A program made the position numbers and the translations under genes. Shown here in pieces: positions 1 through 6,570 of a stretch of 10,393 nucleotides of DNA (positions are counted from its first letter, which is position 1; each line of letters opens with the position of its first letter). The stretch comes from Asaia bogorensis (GTDB lineage Bacteria; Pseudomonadota; Alphaproteobacteria; Acetobacterales; Acetobacteraceae). Below the pieces are notes generated by a model, which was not told where the DNA came from, made no database searches, and saw nothing but the letters and a program-made list of their open reading frames with translations. The DNA lies in contig CAMCZJ010000107.1 in assembly GCA_945886995.1 (NCBI GenBank), positions 1 through 10,393 on the forward strand. Reading direction: 5' to 3'.

Positions 1-1241
1 GGGGTGGCGCTGACGAAGATGGAATTCGGGCGGTAGGTATCCCATTCCTCAAACTTGAGGGGGCGGTTATCCGTGCAGCTTGGCAGGCGGAAGCCGTATT
101 CGGAAAGCACGGTTTTGCGCGCATAATCGCCGCGATACATGCCGCCAATCTGCGGCACCGTGACATGGCTTTCATCCACGACCAGCAAAGCGTTGTCAGG
201 AAGGTATTCAAACAGCGTGGGCGGCGGTTCGCCAGGATTGCGGCCCGTCAGGTAACGGCTGTAATTTTCGATACCTTTGCAGGAACCGGTGGTTTCCATC
301 ATCTCAATGTCAAAGATGGTGCGCTGTTCCAGCCGCTGCGCTTCCAGCAATTTGCCTTCCGCATGTAGTTTTGCCAGATGTTCCTTCAATTCATCCTTGA
401 TGCGCGTGATGGCCTGGGTCAGCGTCGGGCGCGGCGTGACATAGTGGCTATTCGCGTAGATGGAAACGCGTTCCATCTCCGCGGTGATCTCACCAGTCAG
501 CGGATCGAATTCGCGGATCGCTTCAATCTCATCACCGAACAGCGAAACGCGCCAGGCGCGATCTTCCAAATGGCTCGGCCATAAATCCACGGTTTCACCG
601 CGAATGCGGAAAGTGCCGCGTGCGAAGAAATTATCGTTGCGGCGATATTGCTGTTCAACCAGGCCCTTCACCAGCACATCGCGGTCAATCTGCCCGCCGG
701 CTTCAAGCTTCACGACCATGCGCGAATAGGTCTCGACCGAACCGATACCATAGATGCAGGAAACGGAGGCCACAATCACCACGTCATTCCGTTCCAGCAG
801 GGACTGTGTGGCGGAATGGCGCATGCGGTCTATCTGTTCGTTGATCTGCGCGTCCTTTTCGATATAGGTGTCGGTGCGCGGCACATAGGCTTCCGGCTGG
901 TAGTAGTCATAGTAGGAGACGAAATATTCCACCGCGTTTTCCGGGAAGAAGCTTTTCATCTCCCCATAAAGCTGCGCGGCCAATGTTTTATTCGGCGCCA
1001 GGATCAGGGTTGGGCGTTGCACAGCCTCAATCACCTTGGCCATGGTGAAAGTCTTGCCGGAACCGGTCACACCCAACAGTACCTGATCGCGTTCGCCAGC
1101 CTGCAGGCCAGCGACGAGTTCCCCGATGGCGCGCGGCTGGTCGCCATTGGGTTCAAAGGGCGCGGTGACGGTGAGCCGCCGCGTGGCCGGGGGCGCGGGG
1201 CGCTTTTCCGGCATGAACAGCACGGGGCCGGGGGCGATCAT
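1..1241 (-). CDS. uvrB: UvrABC excinuclease subunit B, 5' part (C-terminus outside window)
   Basis: UvrB is the DNA-damage-verifying helicase-like subunit of nucleotide excision repair; it is loaded by UvrA and then recruits UvrC for incision. Translating the minus strand gives about 413 of the family's roughly 670 residues. Visible are the Walker A motif GVTGSGKT (residues 57-64), the motif APNKTLAAQLYGE, the damage-probing beta-hairpin region YYDYYQPEAYVP (about 110-121), a Walker B/DEAD-like VVDESH (D356-H359), and RPNSIFVSATP at the window edge. The frame is open throughout. I chose the ATG at 1241 because AGGG lies 8 bases upstream of it; another in-frame ATG at 1247 would leave only 2 bases. 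The gene is divergent from the small membrane protein to its right. I saw no alphaproteobacterial LexA box (GTTC-N7-GTTC) in the short upstream region. The identification is essentially certain; only the exact start is open. Confidence 0.97.
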   Translation of the reverse strand, partial: MIAPGPVLFMPEKRPAPPATRRLTVTAPFEPNGDQPRAIGELVAGLQAGERDQVLLGVTGSGKTFTMAKVIEAVQRPTLILAPNKTLAAQLYGEMKSFFPENAVEYFVSYYDYYQPEAYVPRTDTYIEKDAQINEQIDRMRHSATQSLLERNDVVIVASVSCIYGIGSVETYSRMVVKLEAGGQIDRDVLVKGLVEQQYRRNDNFFARGTFRIRGETVDLWPSHLEDRAWRVSLFGDEIEAIREFDPLTGEITAEMERVSIYANSHYVTPRPTLTQAITRIKDELKEHLAKLHAEGKLLEAQRLEQRTIFDIEMMETTGSCKGIENYSRYLTGRNPGEPPPTLFEYLPDNALLVVDESHVTVPQIGGMYRGDYARKTVLSEYGFRLPSCTDNRPLKFEEWDTYRPNSIFVSAT

Positions 1242-1327
1242 ATTCATGGCCCTAAGATGGCCCCAGCAACGCCGCGGCGCCAGGGTGGGGCTTGTCCTGA
1301 CAGCCTGAATTGTGGGAGGGCAGGGCC

Positions 1328-1771
1328 ATGTACTTTGCCTCCATCCCCCGCCCCGCGCTGCTGCTGGGCGCTGCCGGCCTGCTGCCGAGCCTTGCCATGC
1401 CGCCGCTGCTGGCGGCGGGTGGCGGCGCTGCAGCTTTCGCGTTGCAGGCTGGCCCGGCCTATGGCGCGCTGATCGCGAGTTTTATTGGCGGCGCCTGGTG
1501 GGGCTTGGCGGCGAATAAGGCAGAGGGCGCCGCGCTGACGCGCTGGCTGGTAGCTTCCGTCCTGCCCATGCTGGTGGCCTGGGTGGCGCTGCTGTTGCCG
1601 CCCCAGGCGGGGCTTTTGTTGCTCGCGGTGATTTTCGCGCTGCTGCCGCTCGCGGATCGCGCAGCGCAGGCGGCCAGCATGGCGCCTGCTTGGTGGTGGC
1701 GCCTGCGCTTGCCGCTTTCGCTATTGATGGCCTGCCTGCATGGCGTTTCCGCCGGCATGGCGATGAATTGA
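1328..1771 (+). CDS. Small integral membrane protein, DUF3429-like
   Basis: This 147-residue protein is very hydrophobic, with about five likely membrane helices (roughly residues 10-30, 46-62, 72-91, 93-110 and 125-145). The stretch YGALIASFIGGAWWG (45-59) resembles the conserved core of the DUF3429 family, whose biochemical role is not established; it presumably sits in the inner membrane. I chose the ATG at 1328 over the in-frame TTG at 1310 because GGAGGG ends 7 bases before it. The gene is divergent from uvrB and converges with the solute-binding protein gene, with 7 bases between the two stop codons, so it is probably monocistronic. Nothing links it to the catabolic genes on the right. 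I am confident it is a real gene and moderately confident of the family. Confidence 0.82.
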   Translation: MYFASIPRPALLLGAAGLLPSLAMPPLLAAGGGAAAFALQAGPAYGALIASFIGGAWWGLAANKAEGAALTRWLVASVLPMLVAWVALLLPPQAGLLLLAVIFALLPLADRAAQAASMAPAWWWRLRLPLSLLMACLHGVSAGMAMN

Positions 1772-1787
1772 AGGGCTTTTAGCCTTC
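1770..1787. terminator. Possible bidirectional hairpin between convergent genes
   Basis: The segment can fold as GAA(g)GGCT-TTT-AGCC-TTC, a 7-bp stem with one bulged G and a 3-base loop. It spans both stop codons of the convergent genes on either side. No clear T-tract follows on either strand, so it is at best a weak intrinsic terminator, but nothing else in the 7-bp gap could serve. Confidence 0.3.
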
Positions 1788-2756
1788 CAGCTTCACATTC
1801 CCCGCGCGCGCCACTTCGCGCCATTTCGCCACTTCCGCACGGACGAATTGGCCGAATTGATCGGGCGTGAGCGGGTCTGCCACCGCGCCCATATCCTCAA
1901 TCCTTTTGATGATGGCGGGATCGCGGAGAATGGCGACCACATCGGCATTGATGCGATTGATGATCTCGGCTGGAGTACCGGCGGGCGCCACCAGGCCGGA
2001 CCAGCCGGCAGCCTCATAGCCAGGCACAAGGCTTTCCGCGATAGTCGGCACATCTGGCAATTGCGGCACGCGCCGCGCGCTACACAGTGCAATCGGGCGC
2101 ACGCGGCCGGATTGGATATGCGGCAGGGCAGAGGCGACGGAATCCGTCATCAGCTTCACATTGCCGGCGATAACATCGGCAATGGCCGGCCCGCTGCCGC
2201 GATAATGCACGATATTGAAACGAATGCCGGCGCGCAGCATGAGCAATTCAGCCGCCATGTGCTGGCTGGTGGCAGGGCCGGCAGAGGCCATATCCAATTG
2301 CCCCGGGCGCGCCTTGGCGCTGGCAGCCAATTCCTGAATGGTGCGTTCGGGAACGGAGGGATGCGCAATCACCAATAGCGGCACCATCACCACATTGGTG
2401 ATGAAGGCGAAATCCTTCTCCACATCATAAGGCAGGCGCGGCATGACAGATGGGTTGACGCCAAGCGGGCCGGATGTACCTGTCAGCAGCGTATAGCCAT
2501 CCGCTGGCGCGCGGGCGGCGGATTCAACCCCTGGAACCCCCGCACCACCGGCGCGGTTTTCCACTACCACGCGCTGCGGCCAGCGCTTGGAAAGTTCATC
2601 CGCAATCAGCCGGGTGAAGATATCGGCGGCCTGACCGGGCGGGAAGGGCACTACAATGCGGATGGGGCGATTGGGCCAATCCGATTGCGCTTGCGCCGCA
2701 AAGGGGGCGAGGGCGGCAGCGCCCATCACGGCGCGACGGCTAAGCTTCAAGGACAT
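1779..2756 (-). CDS. Bug-family (TctC-like) tripartite tricarboxylate transporter substrate-binding receptor
   Basis: This 325-residue protein has the usual length of Bug/TctC periplasmic receptors, which bind carboxylates and similar small ligands, sometimes without a dedicated membrane partner. The N-terminus has a Tat-like signal: SRRAVMG at residues 6-12, a hydrophobic stretch, and a probable cleavage AQA|QS after residue 23. Mature-domain hallmarks are WPNRPIRIVVPFPPG, VENRAGGAG, the ADGYTLL segment, YRGSGPA, SGRVRPIA and the APAGTP segment. I chose the ATG at 2756 because GGGAG precedes it at good spacing and it begins directly at the signal peptide; the 19-codon extension to 2813 lacks signal character. 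It is the last gene of the leftward arm, 63 bp behind the acyl-CoA dehydrogenase. No TctA or TctB gene is visible. The family is clear and the ligand unknown. Confidence 0.93.
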   Translation of the reverse strand: MSLKLSRRAVMGAAALAPFAAQAQSDWPNRPIRIVVPFPPGQAADIFTRLIADELSKRWPQRVVVENRAGGAGVPGVESAARAPADGYTLLTGTSGPLGVNPSVMPRLPYDVEKDFAFITNVVMVPLLVIAHPSVPERTIQELAASAKARPGQLDMASAGPATSQHMAAELLMLRAGIRFNIVHYRGSGPAIADVIAGNVKLMTDSVASALPHIQSGRVRPIALCSARRVPQLPDVPTIAESLVPGYEAAGWSGLVAPAGTPAEIINRINADVVAILRDPAIIKRIEDMGAVADPLTPDQFGQFVRAEVAKWREVARAGNVKLEG

Positions 2757-2794
2757 GGCTTTTCTCCCGGTTGATTGGCCCAAGCATAACCACA

Positions 2795-2811
2795 GCCGGG
2801 ATATGCCCGGC
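2795..2811 (-). other. Intercistronic stem-loop ahead of the receptor gene
   Basis: GCCGGG and CCCGGC form a perfect 6-bp stem around a 5-base loop in the 63-bp gap between the acyl-CoA dehydrogenase stop and the receptor start. On the transcribed (minus) strand no T-run follows, so it is not a normal terminator. It could be an mRNA processing or stability hairpin that lets the binding protein be made at a different level, a common arrangement for periplasmic receptors. That role is inference. Confidence 0.35.
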
Positions 2812-2819
2812 AAGGTTTC

Positions 2820-3986
2820 TCAATAGGTATCAAGCCCCATGATCCCATCCACGCCGCCGGCATCGGCCAGGATGCGCTTGCCGATCAGATCACGCAGCGA
2901 TTCTGAAGACCCGCCACCAAGCGAGCCATACCGCGCACCACGATAAAGGCGGGAGACCGGGTATTCATCGGTGAAGCCGTAGCCACCATGCACTTGCACG
3001 GCTTCACTGGTGACACGCAGCGACATTTCATTACAGAAAACCTTGGCGGTTGCTGCCATGAAGGGATCCGGGAAGGGATTGGCGGTGAGGCAGGCGCGGT
3101 AGAGCAAACCGCGCCCGGCTTCGATATCTTTGAACATATCGGCGAATTTCCAGCGGATGCCCTGGAAATCGGCGATGGATTTGTCAAACAGCTTGCGGTC
3201 ATTCACGTAGCGCACCGCCTCATCAAAGGCACCTTCCGCGAGCCCCAGGGAAATACTGGGGTTGAGGCAGTGCTGCGTATTGAAGGCGCTCAGCAATTTC
3301 TTAAAGCCGTCCGTTTCAATCACCAGATTTTCTGGCGGCAATTCGCAATCATTGAATTGCACTTCGTGCAGATTCTCGCCGCCCATTGTGTGGTAGGTGC
3401 CGGTGACCGAAAGGCCCGGTGTGCCCTTTTCCACCAATACGCAGCCAATCCCTTCGCGCCCCGCCTTGCCATCCACGCGGGTGAACACCACGAACATGCC
3501 GGCTTCCGCAGCGCGGGAGATCAAGGTTTTCGTGCCATTCAGCACCAGATGATTGCCATGGCGTTTGGTGTTGGTGCGGTAATTGGCAACATCCGTGCCG
3601 GCATGCGGTTCCGTCATGCAAATCGAGAGGATGCAATCGCCGGATATCACGCGGGGCAGGATGCGTTCCTTTATGGCTTTTGGTGCGTAATGGGAAATCA
3701 CACGGGTTTGCACGCCCGCCTCGCCGAGCACCGCCATGGCGGTGACGTAATCCACCTTGGCAATTTCCTCGAGGATCAAAGCGGAATCGAGAATGGAAAG
3801 ACCAAGCCCACCATATTCTTCCGGCACGGACATGCCAAGCACGCCAAGCCCCGCGAGCTTCTTGATATTCGGCCAGGGAAAGGTGCCATCCATCCATTTC
3901 GGCGCATCCTGCTTGAATTCTTTTTGCGCCAATTCCCTGACAGCGGCGATCATTTCCCGCTGTTCAGTGCCAATCTTGAATTCCAT
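2820..3986 (-). CDS. Acyl-CoA dehydrogenase family protein
   Basis: This 388-residue protein has the standard length for FAD-dependent acyl-CoA dehydrogenases, which oxidise acyl-CoA thioesters to 2-enoyl-CoA and pass electrons to ETF. It shows the N-terminal alpha domain with VPEEYGGLGLS (54-64), the flavin/substrate signature CMTEPHAGTD (123-132), the beta-domain LNGTKTLIS (149-157), DRKLF (263-267), and the C-terminal signature QVHGGYGFTDEYPVSRLYRGAR (331-352, with HGGYGFTDEYP the core). The usual catalytic-base motif YEGTSE reads GGGSSE here (357-362), so the common catalytic Glu position is Gly358. A Glu at 256, in the helix where the isovaleryl- and long-chain-type enzymes carry their base, could replace it. 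GGAAGA lies a few bases upstream of the ATG at 3986. The gene follows the aldolase by 31 bp and probably shares its transcript. The family is certain; the substrate is unknown, and branched or cyclic acyl groups are possible. Confidence 0.94.
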   Translation of the reverse strand: MEFKIGTEQREMIAAVRELAQKEFKQDAPKWMDGTFPWPNIKKLAGLGVLGMSVPEEYGGLGLSILDSALILEEIAKVDYVTAMAVLGEAGVQTRVISHYAPKAIKERILPRVISGDCILSICMTEPHAGTDVANYRTNTKRHGNHLVLNGTKTLISRAAEAGMFVVFTRVDGKAGREGIGCVLVEKGTPGLSVTGTYHTMGGENLHEVQFNDCELPPENLVIETDGFKKLLSAFNTQHCLNPSISLGLAEGAFDEAVRYVNDRKLFDKSIADFQGIRWKFADMFKDIEAGRGLLYRACLTANPFPDPFMAATAKVFCNEMSLRVTSEAVQVHGGYGFTDEYPVSRLYRGARYGSLGGGSSESLRDLIGKRILADAGGVDGIMGLDTY

Positions 3987-4017
3987 TATCGTCTTCCAAT
4001 TTTTCGATGAATTGTGC

Positions 4018-4794
4018 TTAGCCCGCTTCGCCCTTCAGCGTATCCAAGGCACCCTTGAGGGCGGATTGGAAGACACTGACATCAGACCCGTAGCAGAGGC
4101 AGCGAAACCCCTTCGCGCGCCAACCGCGCACCATTTCCATCCCCGCGCCCAAGACGCCGGCAGGCTTGCCTGCCGCTTCGCAGGCTTTCAGGAAGCGGGT
4201 GAGCGCGGCTTGGAACACAGGGTGATCGAATTGCGCTGTGAGGCCGAGTGAATCGCTCAAATCATAATGGCCGAACCAACCCAGATCCACGCCGGGCACG
4301 GCCATGATTGCTTCAACATTCTCAATCCCCTTCGCGGTTTCAATCAGGGGAATGACCATGACGCGGTCATTTTCGGCCTTCATGCCGGCGATCACATCCT
4401 GGCCCTTATAGTCATCATGCGCATAGCCGAAGCCAACGCCGCGCCGGCCTTCGGGGCGATAGCGGCACCAGGCGGCCAGTTCTTCCGCCTGGGCGCGCGT
4501 TTCCACCATGGGTTCCATAATGCCCATGGCGCCGGCATCAAGAATGGGCGCGATTAGGTGGTAATGATGGCCGGTCACGCGCACCAAGGGCACCACGCCG
4601 GCATGGCGCGCGAAAGCGCATTGCGCCTTGATCGCATCAATGCCCATGCCGCCATGTTCCATATCGAAAATGACGTAGTCTGCACCTGCATTGCCGAGGA
4701 TTTGGCAAAGGCCAGGTGTCAGGAATTCCGTTGCCATGATGCCATGCGCCATCTGGCGGTTACGTAGCGCGATGCGAACGGGGTTCTGGCGCAT
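4018..4794 (-). CDS. HpcH/HpaI aldolase/citrate lyase family protein
   Basis: This 258-residue class II (metal-dependent) pyruvate aldolase-type protein matches the length of HpcH/HpaI, GarL and RhmA. Such enzymes cleave or form 4-hydroxy-2-oxoacids, releasing pyruvate and an aldehyde. Conserved positions are recognisable: FDMEHGG with the catalytic His at 47, PLVRV with Arg72, a metal-binding Glu in PLIET (E152), and the metal-binding Asp in GHYDLS (D178). EPMVE (94-98) and GRRGVGFGYA (116-125) also fit. Family members often read GPADLS, so the GHYDLS version marks a different subgroup. The start lies 3 bp after the monooxygenase stop and no strong ribosome-binding site is seen, pointing to translational coupling. 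It may make the semialdehyde used by the beta-hydroxyacid dehydrogenase on the other arm, as in the GarL/GarR pair. That link is inference. Confidence 0.9.
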   Translation of the reverse strand: MRQNPVRIALRNRQMAHGIMATEFLTPGLCQILGNAGADYVIFDMEHGGMGIDAIKAQCAFARHAGVVPLVRVTGHHYHLIAPILDAGAMGIMEPMVETRAQAEELAAWCRYRPEGRRGVGFGYAHDDYKGQDVIAGMKAENDRVMVIPLIETAKGIENVEAIMAVPGVDLGWFGHYDLSDSLGLTAQFDHPVFQAALTRFLKACEAAGKPAGVLGAGMEMVRGWRAKGFRCLCYGSDVSVFQSALKGALDTLKGEAG

Positions 4795-4797
4795 GGT

Positions 4798-6444
4798 TCA
4801 GCTCAGCTTCATGCCGGCATAGCCCTGCGCGGCAACCGCATCACATTTTTCGCGATAGGCCGGCGCGCCGCCCTGATATTGCAGAATACGCCGCTGATCG
4901 CGCCCTTCGACATTGCGGTTGATGCCTGTGGCCCAGGAATCGATCTGGGCATAGAGCATGCCCTCGGCCAGGGTTTCGATATGGTGTGACCATTCGGCTT
5001 CTGCGGCATCAGTCGCTTCAAAGCGGCTGATGCCGTTATCGCGCACATGGCGCATCAAATCCGTCACCCATTCCACATTCTGTTCAATGCAGCGCGGGAT
5101 ATTGCAGCGGGTAGAGGCATTATGCGGCCCGACAATGGTCAGCATATTGGGAAAACCCGCGGATTGCAGGCCGAGATAGGTTTTCGGCCCATCGCCCCAT
5201 TTATCCTTGAGACACTGGCCGCCCACACCCTTGAACTCAATCCGGTCAAAAGCGCCGGTAATGGCGTCAAAGCCCGTGGCGTAGATGATCATGTCGAATT
5301 CATATTCGGCGTCACTGGTCTTGATGCCCTTCGGCGTGATGCGCTCGATCGGGGTTTCGTTGATATCTACCAGTCGGACATTCTCGCGATTATAGGCTTC
5401 AAAATAGCGGGTTTCGAGTGGTACGCGACGCGTGCCAAAGCCGTGGTTCTTCGGGATCAACTTCTCGGCAACCGCAGGGTCCTTTACGCGCTGGCGGATC
5501 TTGCGCGCGATGAAATCGCTGATCAACGCATTGGCCTTGGGGTCGGTCAGAATGTCGCGGTAATTCGCCTGCCAAATGCCAAAGCCCGGTTCGGCGTAGC
5601 GCTGTTCCCAAAAGGCTTCGCGTTCTTCTTGCGTGACTTCAAACACGCTGCGCGGATCAGAATTATGGATATAGCAGCCGGGTGTGGTGCGCAGCAGCGC
5701 GAAAAGCGCCGGGTAATTGCCCTTGATCTGGCGTTGTTCTTCTTCCGTGATAGCGCGGTTATGCAAAGGCGCGCACCAATTGGGCGTGCGCTGAAAGACC
5801 GTGAGGGAACCCACCTCAGACGCAATGGTATGGATCACCTGCACGCCTGTCGCCCCCGTGCCAATCACCGCCACGCGCTTGCCCGCGAAACTGACGGGTT
5901 CATGTGGCCAGCGATAGGTATGGAAGGATTGGCCGGTGAAGCTATCAACGCCCGGGATGCGCGGCAGCGTATCAGCGGAAAGCGGCCCAAGGGCGGTGAT
6001 CAGGAAGCGGCAGTTATGCTCAGCGCCCGTATCCAGCGTGACGGTCCAGCGCTGCGTCGCTTCGTTGAAATGCGCGCTGACAACACGGCTATTGAATTGG
6101 ATATGGCGGCGCAGATCGAAGCGGTCCGCCACATGCTGCAAATAGCGGAGTGTTTCGGGTTGCGGGGCGAAATGCTCGCTCCAGCTCCATTCCTGCAGCA
6201 GCTCATCGGAAAAGGAATAGCCATAGGTGTAGCTTTCCGAATCAAACCGCGCACCGGGGTAGCGGTTCCAATACCAGGTGCCGCCCAGATCGCTGCCGGT
6301 CTCGAACACCTGGACGGAATAGCCAAGCTCCCGTAGGCGATACAGCTGATAGAGGCCGGAAATGCCGGCGCCGATGATGATCACATCGGGCTCGGTCAAT
6401 GCCGGGCCGGAGTTTGTCGGCATGGTCCGCCGCATTTCATTCAT
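4798..6444 (-). CDS. Flavin-containing Baeyer-Villiger-type monooxygenase (type I, cyclohexanone/phenylacetone monooxygenase-like)
   Basis: This 548-residue protein has the length of single-component BVMOs, which use FAD, NADPH and O2 to convert ketones to esters or lactones. It has the FAD Rossmann motif GAGISG (25-30), GGTWYWNRYPGARFD (54-68) with the conserved Asp68, the BVMO fingerprint FxGxxxHxxxWP as FTGQSFHTYRWP (169-180), and the NADPH Rossmann motif GTGATG (195-200). Later GTRRVP (337-342) aligns with the K-R pair of phenylacetone monooxygenase, placing the catalytic Arg at 340, followed by YNRENVRLVD. I chose the ATG at 6444, which has GGTGG about 6 bases upstream. The frame stays open to 6699, but that extension runs antisense into the next gene and lacks family character. 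It is the first gene of the leftward arm. The type I BVMO class is well supported; whether the ketone is cyclic, linear or aromatic is not. Confidence 0.93.
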   Translation of the reverse strand: MNEMRRTMPTNSGPALTEPDVIIIGAGISGLYQLYRLRELGYSVQVFETGSDLGGTWYWNRYPGARFDSESYTYGYSFSDELLQEWSWSEHFAPQPETLRYLQHVADRFDLRRHIQFNSRVVSAHFNEATQRWTVTLDTGAEHNCRFLITALGPLSADTLPRIPGVDSFTGQSFHTYRWPHEPVSFAGKRVAVIGTGATGVQVIHTIASEVGSLTVFQRTPNWCAPLHNRAITEEEQRQIKGNYPALFALLRTTPGCYIHNSDPRSVFEVTQEEREAFWEQRYAEPGFGIWQANYRDILTDPKANALISDFIARKIRQRVKDPAVAEKLIPKNHGFGTRRVPLETRYFEAYNRENVRLVDINETPIERITPKGIKTSDAEYEFDMIIYATGFDAITGAFDRIEFKGVGGQCLKDKWGDGPKTYLGLQSAGFPNMLTIVGPHNASTRCNIPRCIEQNVEWVTDLMRHVRDNGISRFEATDAAEAEWSHHIETLAEGMLYAQIDSWATGINRNVEGRDQRRILQYQGGAPAYREKCDAVAAQGYAGMKLS

Positions 6445-6570
6445 CGCATCCACCCTTTCCAGCGCGGCAAGGGGACCGCGCCACCTAACAGAAACTCCAT
6501 GAACCCAAGCCCAGGGCTTGCGCGCCGAGCAGGACGGGGGCGAGTATTCCCCCAAAAGAGGAAACCGCCA
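6445..6570. promoter_or_regulatory. Divergent promoter region shared by both catabolic arms
   Basis: This 126-bp gap separates the BVMO start (leftward) from the Old Yellow Enzyme start (rightward), so promoters for both arms must lie here or inside the gene ends. I could not pick convincing -35/-10 pairs on either strand. The gap contains the 15-bp palindrome listed separately and a short GGGGG-N8-CCCCC inverted repeat at 6536-6553, close to the rightward start. The rightward gene has GAGG about 9 bases before its ATG. Confidence 0.6.
6506..6520. promoter_or_regulatory. 15-bp palindrome, candidate operator
   Basis: CAAGCCCAGGGCTTG has two perfectly complementary 7-base arms around a single central base. 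It lies near the middle of the divergent intergenic region, 50 bp from the rightward start and 61 bp from the leftward start. This is where a dimeric regulator controlling both arms would be expected to bind. No regulator gene is in the window, so the assignment is inference from position and symmetry. Confidence 0.45.

Noticed and set aside
1248..1327. LexA/SOS box upstream of uvrB
   Set aside because: I looked for the alphaproteobacterial GTTC-N7-GTTC pattern and for an enterobacterial CTG-N10-CAG and found no convincing match in this 80-bp gap.
648..1472. 274-codon plus-strand frame over the uvrB start and the small membrane protein gene
   Set aside because: It is antisense to uvrB for most of its length and out of frame with the membrane protein gene; its composition looks like a shadow translation.
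2988..4010. 340-codon open frame antisense to the acyl-CoA dehydrogenase
   Set aside because: It mirrors a clearly conserved enzyme and carries no recognisable motif of its own.
5047..6336. 429-codon open frame antisense to the BVMO
   Set aside because: It lies entirely opposite a well-supported gene, and I recognise no domain in it. Long antisense frames are expected from the codon bias of GC-rich genomes.
6536..6553. GGGGG-N8-CCCCC inverted repeat as a second operator
   Set aside because: Homopolymer arms of 5 bases are easily produced by chance in GC-rich DNA. It is noted only as part of the promoter region.
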